From Nocardioides szechwanensis (lineage in GTDB: Bacteria; Actinomycetota; Actinomycetes; Propionibacteriales; Nocardioidaceae), in assembly GCF_900103935.1 (NCBI RefSeq), contig NZ_FNIC01000011.1, forward strand, positions 1 through 64,000: DNA of 64,000 bases. The letters are read 5' to 3'. This document shows positions 6,603 to 14,599 of the stretch, one piece after another (within the stretch, counting starts at the first letter, position 1; each line of letters starts with the position of its first letter). The notes below the pieces were generated by a model that saw only the letters and a program-made list of their open reading frames with translations, was not told where the DNA came from and did not search any database. The position numbers and the translations under genes were made by a program.

Positions 6603-9600
6603 TTAACCCAGCACCAGCACCAGGTCGCCGCCCTCGACGGACTGGGTGCCGGACAGCGCGAGCCGCTCGACGGTGCCGTCCATGGGTGCGGTGATCGAGG
6701 CCTCCATCTTCATCGCCTCGATCGTGGCGACCGTGTCGCCCGCCGACACGCTGTCACCCTCGGAGACCACGATCGTGACCGCGCCCTGGAACGGCGCGGC
6801 GACGTGGCCGGCCTTGCCCGGGTCGGCCTTCTCGGCCGCGGCGACCGCGGAGGCCACCGACTTGTCGCGGATGCTGATCGGGCGCATCTGGCCGTTGATG
6901 GTGGCCATCACGCTGCGGTAGCCGCGCTCGTCGGGCTCGCCGATCGCCTGGAGCCCGAACAGCAGCGTCTTGCCCTCGCCGAGCTGGACCTCGTGCTCCT
7001 CGCCCTGGCGCAGCCCGTAGAGGTAGTCGAGGGTCGGCAGGACGGAGACGTCGCCGTAGGTCTGGCGGGCCTCGGCGAAGTCCTTGGTCGGCCCGGGGAA
7101 GAGGAGCTCGTTGAGCGTCTGGCGACGGGTCGGCTGCGCGCCGGCCAGCCCCTCCGCCTGCGCGTCGGTGAGCTCCGAGGCGGGCGGCTTCCAGGTGCGG
7201 CCCTCGAGCGCCTTGGTGCGGAACGGCTCGGGCCAGCCTCCGGGCGGGTCGCCGAGCTCGCCGTTGAGGAACCCGATCACCGAGTCGGGGATGTCGAAGC
7301 GGCCCGGGTCCTCCGCGAACTCGGCGGGGTCGGCGCCGATCCCCACCAGCGACAGCGCGAGGTCGCCGACGACCTTGGAGGACGGCGTGACCTTGGGGAT
7401 GCGGCCGAGGATGTCGTTGGCCGCGGCGTACATGTCCTCGACCTGCTCGAACTTCTCGCCGAGGCCGAGCGCGATCGCCTGCTGACGCAGGTTGGAGAGC
7501 TGGCCGCCGGGGATCTCGTGGCGGTAGACGCGACCGGTCGGTCCGGGCAGTCCCGACTCGAACGGCGCGTAGACCCGCCGGGTGGCCTCCCAGTAGGGCT
7601 CGAGCGCGTTGACCGCGGCCAGCGACAGGCCGGTCTCGCGGTCGGAGTGGTCGGTCGCGGACACCAGCGCCGAGAGCGGCGGCTGCGACGTCGTGCCGGC
7701 CATCGACGCGGTCGCGGCGTCGACGGCGTCGACCCCGGCATCGATCGCGGCGAGCAGGGTGCCGAGCTGGCCGCCCGGGGTGTCGTGCGTGTGCAGGTGC
7801 ACCGGCAGGTCGAACTCGCGGCGCAGGGCGGTGACCAGGGTCCGCGCGGCGGGTGCGCGCAGCAGCCCGGCCATGTCCTTGATCGCGATCACGTGGGCGC
7901 CGGCCTCGACGATCCGCTCGGCCAGCTTGAGGTAGTAGTCGAGCGTGTAGAGCCGCTCGCCCGGGTCGGACAGGTCGCCGGTGTAGCAGAGCGCGACCTC
8001 GGCGATCGTCGTGCCGGTGGCCCGGACGGCGTCGATGGCCGGCCGCATCTGCTCGACGTCGTTGAGGGCGTCGAAGATCCGGAACACGTCGATCCCCGTG
8101 GCCGCCGCCTCCTCGACGAAGGCGTTGGTGACCTCGGTGGGGTAGGGCGTGTAGCCGACGGTGTTGCGCCCGCGCAGCAGCATCTGGAGGCAGATGTTGG
8201 GGATCGCCTGCCGGACCGACGACAGCCGCTCCCAGGGGTCCTCGGACAGGAACCGCAGCGCCACGTCGTACGTCGCTCCGCCCCACGCCTCGACGGACCA
8301 CAGCTCGGGCGTCGTGCGCGCCACGTGGCCGGCGACCGCGAGCAGGTCCTTGGTGCGCACGCGGGTGGCGAGCAGGGACTGGTGGGCGTCGCGGAAGGTC
8401 GTGTCGGTGACCGCGACCGTGTTCTGCTCGCGCAGTGCCCGGGCGAACGCCTCCGGCCCGAGCGTCAGCAGCTGCTGGCGGGTGCCGTCGGGGGCGGGCA
8501 CGTCGAGGTTGACGTCGGGCAGCTTGGTGGCCGGGTCGAGGGTGACCGGCGCCTCGCCGTGCGGCTGGTTGACGGTGACGTCGGCGAGGTAGGTGAGCAG
8601 CTTGGTGCCGCGGTCGCCGCTGGCCCGGGCCTGGAGCAGCTGCGGGTGGGTCTCGATGAACGAGGTGGTGATGTGGCCGCTCGCGAAGTCGGGGTCGGCC
8701 AGCACGGCCTGGAGGAACGCGATGTTGGTGGAGACGCCGCGGATGCGGAACTCCGCCACCGCACGGCGTGCCTTCTGCACCGCCATGTCGAAGGTGCGGC
8801 CGCGGCACGTGAGCTTGGCCAGCATCGAGTCGAAGTGCGCCGAGACCTCGGCGCCGGTGTAGGTCGTGCCGCCGTCGAGGCGGACGCCACCGCCACCGGG
8901 GGAGCGGTAGGTCGTGATCACACCGGTGTCGGGGCGGAAGTTGTTGGCGGGGTCCTCGGTGGTGATCCGGCACTGGAGGGCGGCGCCGCGCAGCTTGATG
9001 GAGTCCTGGGAGAGACCGAGGTCGGCCAGGGTCTCGCCGGCGGCGATCCGCAGCTGCGACTGCACGAGGTCGACGTCGGTGACCTCCTCGGTCACGGTGT
9101 GCTCGACCTGGATGCGGGGGTTCATCTCGATGAAGACGTAGTTGCCGTGCGGGTCGAGGAGGAACTCCACGGTGCCGGCGTTGCGGTAGCCGATCTCGGT
9201 CGCGAAGCGCACCGCGTCGGCACACATCCGCTCCCGCAGCTCCGGGTCGAGGTTGGGCGCGGGCGCGATCTCGATGACCTTCTGGTGGCGTCGCTGCACC
9301 GAGCAGTCGCGCTCGAAGAGGTGGATCACGTTGCCCTCGGCGTCGGCGAGGATCTGGACCTCGATGTGCCGCGGCTCGACCACGGCCTGCTCGATGAAGA
9401 CTTCTCTGTCGCCGAAGGCTCCCTCGGCCTCACGCATGCAGGTCTCGACCGCCTCGCGCAGGTCCAAGGGGTCGTCGACCCTGCGCATGCCGCGGCCACC
9501 GCCACCGGCGACGGCCTTGACGAACAGCGGGTAGGGCAGCTCCTTCGCGCTCTCGACCAGCGCGTCGACGTCCGTCGACGGCTCGACGCTTGCCAGGGTC

Positions 9601-9989
9601 GGTACGCCGGCCGCCTTGGCCGCGGCGATCGCGCGGGCCTTGTTGCCGGTCAGGGTCAGCACGTCGGAGGTCGGGCCGATGAAGGTGATCCCGGCGTTGG
9701 CACAGGCCTCGGCCAGGGCGGGGTTCTCCGAGAGGAAGCCGTAGCCCGGGTAGACCGCGTCGGCGCCGGCCTTGACGGCCACCGCGACGATCGCGTCGGG
9801 GTCGAGGTAGGCCCGGACCGGGTGTCCGCGCTCGCCGATCTCGTAGGCCTCGTCGGCCTTCAGCCGGTGCTCGGACCAGCGGTCCTCGTGCGGGAAGACG
9901 GCGACCGTTCGGGCCCCGACCTCGTAGGCGGCGCGGAACGCTCGGATGGCGATCTCGCCACGGTTGGCCACCAGTACCTTGGAGAACAT
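6603..9989 (-). CDS. pyc: pyruvate carboxylase
   Basis: 1128 residues, full length for a single-chain pyruvate carboxylase. Order: biotin carboxylase with ATP-grasp (about 1-450; FIGPTSDVLTLTGNK, GGGGRGMRRV, EMNPRIQVEHTVTEE), pyruvate carboxyltransferase TIM barrel (about 530-800; TDTTFRDAHQSLLATR, metal-binding HLHTHDTPGG), PYC/OADA domain, and C-terminal biotinyl domain with EAMKMEA carrying the biotinylated Lys (about 1095). It converts pyruvate and bicarbonate to oxaloacetate for anaplerosis. Biotin would be attached by the ligase encoded at 34366. The ATG at 9989 is six bases after TAGCGT, so the mRNA is probably leaderless. Confidence 0.98.
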   Translation of the reverse strand: MFSKVLVANRGEIAIRAFRAAYEVGARTVAVFPHEDRWSEHRLKADEAYEIGERGHPVRAYLDPDAIVAVAVKAGADAVYPGYGFLSENPALAEACANAGITFIGPTSDVLTLTGNKARAIAAAKAAGVPTLASVEPSTDVDALVESAKELPYPLFVKAVAGGGGRGMRRVDDPLDLREAVETCMREAEGAFGDREVFIEQAVVEPRHIEVQILADAEGNVIHLFERDCSVQRRHQKVIEIAPAPNLDPELRERMCADAVRFATEIGYRNAGTVEFLLDPHGNYVFIEMNPRIQVEHTVTEEVTDVDLVQSQLRIAAGETLADLGLSQDSIKLRGAALQCRITTEDPANNFRPDTGVITTYRSPGGGGVRLDGGTTYTGAEVSAHFDSMLAKLTCRGRTFDMAVQKARRAVAEFRIRGVSTNIAFLQAVLADPDFASGHITTSFIETHPQLLQARASGDRGTKLLTYLADVTVNQPHGEAPVTLDPATKLPDVNLDVPAPDGTRQQLLTLGPEAFARALREQNTVAVTDTTFRDAHQSLLATRVRTKDLLAVAGHVARTTPELWSVEAWGGATYDVALRFLSEDPWERLSSVRQAIPNICLQMLLRGRNTVGYTPYPTEVTNAFVEEAAATGIDVFRIFDALNDVEQMRPAIDAVRATGTTIAEVALCYTGDLSDPGERLYTLDYYLKLAERIVEAGAHVIAIKDMAGLLRAPAARTLVTALRREFDLPVHLHTHDTPGGQLGTLLAAIDAGVDAVDAATASMAGTTSQPPLSALVSATDHSDRETGLSLAAVNALEPYWEATRRVYAPFESGLPGPTGRVYRHEIPGGQLSNLRQQAIALGLGEKFEQVEDMYAAANDILGRIPKVTPSSKVVGDLALSLVGIGADPAEFAEDPGRFDIPDSVIGFLNGELGDPPGGWPEPFRTKALEGRTWKPPASELTDAQAEGLAGAQPTRRQTLNELLFPGPTKDFAEARQTYGDVSVLPTLDYLYGLRQGEEHEVQLGEGKTLLFGLQAIGEPDERGYRSVMATINGQMRPISIRDKSVASAVAAAEKADPGKAGHVAAPFQGAVTIVVSEGDSVSAGDTVATIEAMKMEASITAPMDGTVERLALSGTQSVEGGDLVLVLG

Positions 9990-9995
9990 GGCCCA

Positions 9996-10001
9996 ACGCT
10001 A
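9996..10001 (-). promoter_or_regulatory. -10 box of a leaderless promoter for pyc
   Basis: Minus-strand TAGCGT, six bases before the pyc ATG. It overlaps a plus-strand TATAAG (10000-10005) that could serve the RTX-like gene, so the two divergent promoters may compete. Confidence 0.65.
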
Positions 10002-10044
10002 TAAGGCCGCGAACCAACTCGCCGTGCCGAGCGTCGTACTGGAC

Positions 10045-11286
10045 ATGAAGACGAACCGCGCCCGCCGCACCGTGCCCCTCCTGCTCGCCCTCGCCGCCGC
10101 CTCGTTGACGGTCGCGGGCGCGCCCACCGCGACCGCTGCGGCGCCGCCCCGGTGCCACGGCCACGCGGCCACGATCGTGGGCACCAACGCGTCCGAGTAC
10201 CTCGCCGGCACGCCCGGTCGCGACGTGATCGTCGCGCGCGGCGGCAACGACCGGATCCGCGCCGGCGGAGGCAACGACCTCGTCTGCGCCGGCAAGGGAG
10301 CCGACCTGTTGTGGGGCGGACCCGGCAACGACCGGCTCTACGGCCAGGGCGACCGGGTCTTCGCCGACCAGGGCGGCCCGGGCATCGCCGGCGACACGCT
10401 GCGTGGCGGACCGGGCGACGACGTCCTCGACGCGGGCTTCTACGCCAAGGGGGACACCGGCAACTTCCCCAACACGATCGCCTACGACGAGGCGAGGACG
10501 AAGGTCGAGGTGCTGCTGGGCGGCGACACCTGGGTGGCCACGGGCGAGGGTCGCGACCGGATCGTGCCCACGGGCCGGCTCACGCTCGTCGGGTCTGCGT
10601 TCGCCGACCGGCTCGACGCGAGCCGCGTCCAGGGCGACGTCAAGGTCGTCGGGGCCGCCGGCAGCGACCGGATCCGCACGGGTGCCGGTGACGACGAGGT
10701 GTTCACCGAGGGTGAGAGCGTCGACCACGCCGTCGGTGACACCGACCAGGTCTGGACCAACGACGGCTCGGACACGGTGTCGTCGTACACCGGATCCGAC
10801 ACGCTCCTGCTCGGTGACGGGCCCGACTTCGCCCTCACCGCGAGCGGCGACCCGGTGACCGTGCAGGGCGGCAACGGCGGCGACCAGATCAACGCGATCG
10901 TCCACCAGGTCGACGGGCTCGTCCTCGATGGCGGGACCGGCAACAACACGGTCGTGCTCGACGCCACCGACGTCGACCACCAGCTCACCCTCGACCGGCG
11001 GCAGGGGACGCTCACGGCCGAGACGCTGGAGGCCGTCGTACGACGCTTCACGTCCTACGACCTCACCGGCGGTTCGGCGTGGACCTACCGCGGAGCCGAC
11101 CTGCCCGACCTGGTGGTCGCGCTGTCCGCCGGCGGGCCGATCCAGATGTTCACCCTCGGCGGCAACGACGAGCTGTGGGGCTCCGCCTTCGACGACCTGC
11201 TCGACGGCGGCGCCGGCACCGACGAGGCCCACCCCGCCGGCGGTACCGACACCTGCGTCAGCATCGAGGTCGGCGTCTGCGACTGA
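10045..11286 (+). CDS. secreted RTX-like calcium-binding repeat protein
   Basis: 413 residues from ATG 10045, which places a Sec signal peptide (MKTNRARRTVPLLLALAAAS, cleavage near ATAAA) at the N-terminus. An upstream in-frame ATG at 9946 would overlap pyc and hide the signal. The mature protein has scattered nonapeptide-like glycine/aspartate repeats (GGNDRIRAGGGNDLVCAG, GGPGNDRLYG, GGPGDDVLDAG, GAGDDEVF, GGNDELWGSAFDDLLDGG) that bind calcium in hemolysin-type proteins. Two Cys pairs may form disulfides. No type I secretion genes are nearby and a Sec signal is present, as is usual for actinobacterial members. Function unknown; probably cell-surface or extracellular. Confidence 0.87.
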   Translation: MKTNRARRTVPLLLALAAASLTVAGAPTATAAAPPRCHGHAATIVGTNASEYLAGTPGRDVIVARGGNDRIRAGGGNDLVCAGKGADLLWGGPGNDRLYGQGDRVFADQGGPGIAGDTLRGGPGDDVLDAGFYAKGDTGNFPNTIAYDEARTKVEVLLGGDTWVATGEGRDRIVPTGRLTLVGSAFADRLDASRVQGDVKVVGAAGSDRIRTGAGDDEVFTEGESVDHAVGDTDQVWTNDGSDTVSSYTGSDTLLLGDGPDFALTASGDPVTVQGGNGGDQINAIVHQVDGLVLDGGTGNNTVVLDATDVDHQLTLDRRQGTLTAETLEAVVRRFTSYDLTGGSAWTYRGADLPDLVVALSAGGPIQMFTLGGNDELWGSAFDDLLDGGAGTDEAHPAGGTDTCVSIEVGVCD

Positions 11287-11290
11287 CGGC

Positions 11291-12760
11291 CTAGGCCAGG
11301 AACTGGCGTACGACGTGCGGCAGGGTCGCGTCGGCCAGGGCGACGGCCTGCGGCTCCGGTACGTCGAGGATCGTCACCGACTGCCGACCGCCGGCCGTGG
11401 TGGCGACCAGCGAGGTCAGCCCCACCCGGCGCTGGAACCAGGTGGCGCGCAGGTTCCAGCCGATGACGTCGTCGACGTCGAGGTGGTCGCGTCGGCGGGC
11501 GAGGCTGCCGGAGCGGGCCACGACGTAGCCGTCGGACAGGGCATGGCCGAGGGAGCGGGCCCGGTCGGCGGCCACGGGCACGGCCAGCAGCGGCAGGCCG
11601 AGCCCCAGCACCGCCCACCACCCACCGCCGGCGAGCAGCACGGCGACGGCGAGCGCGGCCCCGAGCACCCCGGCGGTGCCGACGGCGCGCGTCCACCGGC
11701 GGCGCCGGGCGGCCGGCCCGTGCCCGGTGAGCGGGGCGTGCGCGGGGGAGTCGGTGCCGAGCACCACCCCCGCCACCCGCACGAGCACCTCGCGCGGGGC
11801 GGGTGGCACCAGGACCGAGCTGCCCGCCTGACCGGCGCCGAGACCGGTGACGATGGCGCTCAGCCGCCCACCGCCGGCAAGGCGGAGGCCGAGTGGCTCG
11901 GCGACCGTGACCCCGGCGACGCGGCTCTCGTCGAGGCTGGTCTCGCGGGTGGTGAACAGGCCGCGGCGCAGGTGCCACGCACCCGGACCGCGGGTGAGCG
12001 AGAACTCCCAGTTGGTGACCAGGTAGCCGAGCACCGACACGGCGCTGACCAGGACCACGATCGCGACGACGCCGAGCGCGACCACGGTCCAGCCCGGCAT
12101 CCCGAGGTCCCACGTCCGGCTGTCGACCTCGATGCCTCCGGTGGCGCCGAACACCTGCCCGGCCGCCCCGAGCAGGCCGGCGGTCACGACCGCGCCGCTG
12201 CTGGTCAGGGGCGCGTAGCGCAGCCAGGCCAGGTCGAGGGTGAGCACCGGGGGCTGGGGTGTGAGGTCGGCGTCCGGGTCGACCTCAGTGGCCGGGGCGG
12301 CATGGAGCAGGTCGGCGCGCAGCGCCCGTGCCCGCTCGGTTGGCAGGCCGTCTAGGTCGAGCTCGTCGTCCTCCCCGGTGGCGATGGTGCCGGTGCCGAT
12401 GCGCAGCGTGGTCAGGCCCAGCAGGCGGTGGATGGGGGAGGCAGTGAGGTCGACGGTGCGGACCCGGTCGAGGGGCGTGGACAGCACGTGCCGGTCCAGC
12501 AGCCCGCGGCGCAGCTCGACCCGGCCGCCCGCGATCCGGAAGCTGGTCGTCAGGTAGCGCATCAGGCCGAGCGCGACCGGGAACAGCACGCCCAGCAGCT
12601 CCCAGGGCGCGCCGCCACCGGAGGCCTGGCCGGCGACGAACACCGCGACCAGCGGCACCAGGAAGCGGGTGATCTCCTTCACCGGGTGGACCAGGAGCAT
12701 CCGGGGGTCGAGGCGCTGCCACTCGGTCAGGTCGTCGATCTGCGGAGCGGGTTCGCTCAC
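11291..12760 (-). CDS. membrane protein with tandem bacterial PH domains (YdbT-like)
   Basis: 489 residues from GTG 12760. Several hydrophobic segments alternate with bPH2 (YdbS/YdbT) domains: LTTSFRIAGGRVELRRGLLDRHVLSTPLDRVRTVDLTASPIHRLLGL, then VTNWEFSLTRGPGAWHLRRGLFTTRETSLDESRV, then YVVARSGSLARRRDHLDVDDVIGWNLR. This domain-repeat plan matches YdbT-type proteins, membrane proteins of unknown biochemical role linked in Bacillus to resistance against antimicrobials. The start overlaps the stop of the YdbS-like gene (GTGA), so the two are translationally coupled. It converges with the RTX-like gene with only four bases between. Confidence 0.85.
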   Translation of the reverse strand: MSEPAPQIDDLTEWQRLDPRMLLVHPVKEITRFLVPLVAVFVAGQASGGGAPWELLGVLFPVALGLMRYLTTSFRIAGGRVELRRGLLDRHVLSTPLDRVRTVDLTASPIHRLLGLTTLRIGTGTIATGEDDELDLDGLPTERARALRADLLHAAPATEVDPDADLTPQPPVLTLDLAWLRYAPLTSSGAVVTAGLLGAAGQVFGATGGIEVDSRTWDLGMPGWTVVALGVVAIVVLVSAVSVLGYLVTNWEFSLTRGPGAWHLRRGLFTTRETSLDESRVAGVTVAEPLGLRLAGGGRLSAIVTGLGAGQAGSSVLVPPAPREVLVRVAGVVLGTDSPAHAPLTGHGPAARRRRWTRAVGTAGVLGAALAVAVLLAGGGWWAVLGLGLPLLAVPVAADRARSLGHALSDGYVVARSGSLARRRDHLDVDDVIGWNLRATWFQRRVGLTSLVATTAGGRQSVTILDVPEPQAVALADATLPHVVRQFLA

Positions 12761-13272
12761 GTCGCGTCGCCCTCGACCGCGTCGGCCCTGAGGGTGAGCT
12801 CGTCGACCAGCTCCCGCGCCCGCAGCCGGTCGAGCCCCGCGATCTGCAGCGCCCCGGCGGCCGAGGCCGTGGTCACCGTGACCGTGGCCAGCCCGAACAG
12901 CCGCGCGACCGGGCTCTCGGCGTAGTCGACGGTCTGGATCCGCGACATCGGCGCGATCCGGCGCTCCCGGGCCCACCAACCGGTCTGCGTGTAGACCGCG
13001 GTCTCGGTCACCTCCCAGCGGTGCACGAGGTAGCGCCACTGCGGCACGACCCCGACGTACACCGCGACGGCGAGCAGGCCGATCGTGGCCATCCACCAGG
13101 TCAGGTCGACCGCGTCCCACACGGCGGCGGCCGCACCCAGGATCGCGACGCTGACGACTCCCTCGACGAGGTTGGAGATCTGCCACATCAGCCGGGCGCG
13201 GGGGCTGACCCGCTGACCGGGCTCGCGCAGGGTCGGGGTCGGGGTCGGGTCCACGTCCTCGAATCTAGCCAC
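12757..13272 (-). CDS. membrane PH-domain protein (YdbS-like)
   Basis: 171 residues. Two hydrophobic segments (about residues 35-75) precede a bPH2 domain (VHRWEVTETAVYTQTGWWARERRIAPMSRIQTVDYAESPVARLFGL). Gene order YdbS-YdbT with a GTGA overlap is the usual arrangement, and the two products probably form one membrane complex. The GTG start at 13272 (VARFEDVD) is the first that clears the BenE gene; a second GTG six codons later is possible. Five bases separate it from benE, so the three genes may be one transcript. Confidence 0.82.
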   Translation of the reverse strand: MARFEDVDPTPTPTLREPGQRVSPRARLMWQISNLVEGVVSVAILGAAAAVWDAVDLTWWMATIGLLAVAVYVGVVPQWRYLVHRWEVTETAVYTQTGWWARERRIAPMSRIQTVDYAESPVARLFGLATVTVTTASAAGALQIAGLDRLRARELVDELTLRADAVEGDAT

Positions 13273-13277
13273 CCCCG

Positions 13278-14456
13278 TCAGGCCTGGACCGGGCGCCGCA
13301 TCACCAGCAGGTAGAGCCCGCCGGCGAGCAGCGACCAGAACGCGGCACCGACGCCGAACGCCACCACGCCCGAGGCGGCCACGACGAACGTGATCGCGGC
13401 CGCGTCCCGGTGCCCGGGGTCGCCCAGCGCCGAGGTGGCCGCCGACGCGAACGTGCCGATCAGCGCGACCCCGGCGACCGCGGCCACCAGGCCGGTCGGT
13501 GCCGCCACGGTGACGGCGGCGACGGCAGCCGCCAGCGGCCCGAACGCGAGGTACGTCGTGCCGGCACTGACGCCGGCCACCCACCGGCGGGCCGGGTCGG
13601 GATGCGCCTCGGGACCGGCGGCCAGGGCGGCGGAGATCGCGGCGAGGTTGATCGAGTAGCCGCCCAGCCCGGCCGTGGCCACGGTCGCCCCGCCCGCGTA
13701 GAACAGCGCCGGCCGCATGGGTGCGTCGTACCCGAACGAGGCGAGCACCGCCGCGCCGGGGATGTTCTGGCTGGTCATGGTGACCAGGTAGAGCGGGAGC
13801 CCGATCGCCAGCATCGTGGCCAGGTCGAAGCCCGGAGCGGTCCAGGTCAGCCGAGGCGCGATGTCGGCCGAGTCGACCGCGGCGAGCGAGCCGGTCACGA
13901 CGATGACCACCACGGCCGCGGCGAAGGCGCCGGGGACCGCCCAGCGGCGGGCGACCCGCAGCAGGAGCAGCCAGGTCAGCAGCACCGGCGCCACCGCGGC
14001 CGGTTCGTCGACCAGCGCCCGGAACGGCTGGACGCAGAGCCCCAGCAGCACACCGGCGAGCATCGCGTTGGCCAGGGCGAGCGGGATCGCGCGCACCAGG
14101 CGCGCGAGTGGTGTGAAGAGGCCGGTGAGGGCGTAGAGGACGCCGGCCACGACGAACGCGCCCACGGCGGTCGCGTAGCCGCCTTCGGGCGCCACCGCCC
14201 CCGCCAGGAGCGCGGCGCCTGGGGTCGACCAGGCCATCGTGACCGGCCGGCGCAGCCGCCACGAGAAGGCGATGGTGCCCACGCCCATCGTCACGGAGAG
14301 GACGAACAGGGCGGAGGCCGCCTCGTCGGCGGAGGCGCCGACCGCATCGAGACCGGTGAGGACGACGGCGAACGACGACGTGAAGCCGACGACCGCCGTC
14401 ACGACCCCCGCGACTATCGCGTGGGTGCTGGTGCTAGGGCGTGACTCCCGATTCAT
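13278..14456 (-). CDS. benE: BenE-family benzoate/H+ symporter-like transporter
   Basis: 392 residues, almost entirely hydrophobic with about 11-12 membrane helices. The N-terminal part (VAGVVTAVVGFTSSFAVVLTGLDAVGAS, then TMAWSTPGAALLA) and the middle region (MTSQNIPGAAVLASFGYDAPMRPALFYAGG) match the BenE family. BenE members take up benzoate with protons, but no aromatic-degradation gene is nearby, so the substrate here is uncertain. The gene heads a minus-strand run with the YdbS/YdbT pair. Confidence 0.9.
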   Translation of the reverse strand: MNRESRPSTSTHAIVAGVVTAVVGFTSSFAVVLTGLDAVGASADEAASALFVLSVTMGVGTIAFSWRLRRPVTMAWSTPGAALLAGAVAPEGGYATAVGAFVVAGVLYALTGLFTPLARLVRAIPLALANAMLAGVLLGLCVQPFRALVDEPAAVAPVLLTWLLLLRVARRWAVPGAFAAAVVVIVVTGSLAAVDSADIAPRLTWTAPGFDLATMLAIGLPLYLVTMTSQNIPGAAVLASFGYDAPMRPALFYAGGATVATAGLGGYSINLAAISAALAAGPEAHPDPARRWVAGVSAGTTYLAFGPLAAAVAAVTVAAPTGLVAAVAGVALIGTFASAATSALGDPGHRDAAAITFVVAASGVVAFGVGAAFWSLLAGGLYLLVMRRPVQA

Positions 14457-14462
14457 GGCCGG

Positions 14463-14580
14463 CTACGCGACGCCCAGGACGCACGCTTCCTTCGTTGCCG
14501 GAGACTCGACGGAACAACCCGGTACGCCTTCGCTCCGCCGCCTTGGAATCGCACGCCCTGGACGCCGCTCGCTACGACCA
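14463..14580. repeat. degenerate intergenic repeat, copy 2
   Basis: Partner of the element at 6470-6585, same orientation. Like that copy it lies immediately downstream of a biotin carboxylase gene on the minus strand (stop at 14600). It fills almost the whole gap between benE and the carboxylase gene. Confidence 0.55.
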
Positions 14581-14599
14581 GCAATCGAGAGGCACGCCC

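Noticed and set aside
6591..10004. A very long plus-strand open frame (over 1100 codons) opposite pyruvate carboxylase, and similar ones at 1185-4724 (minus) and 14441-16609 (plus).
   Set aside because: They mirror real genes in GC-rich DNA, have Arg/Gly/Leu/Val-dominated low-information translations and no family motifs or start signals.
10045..11286. Type I-secreted RTX toxin.
   Set aside because: It has a Sec signal peptide, degenerate repeats and no HlyB/HlyD-like genes nearby.
13278..14456. Part of a benzoate degradation cluster because of the BenE transporter.
   Set aside because: No aromatic dioxygenase, dehydrogenase or ring-cleavage gene occurs in the window.
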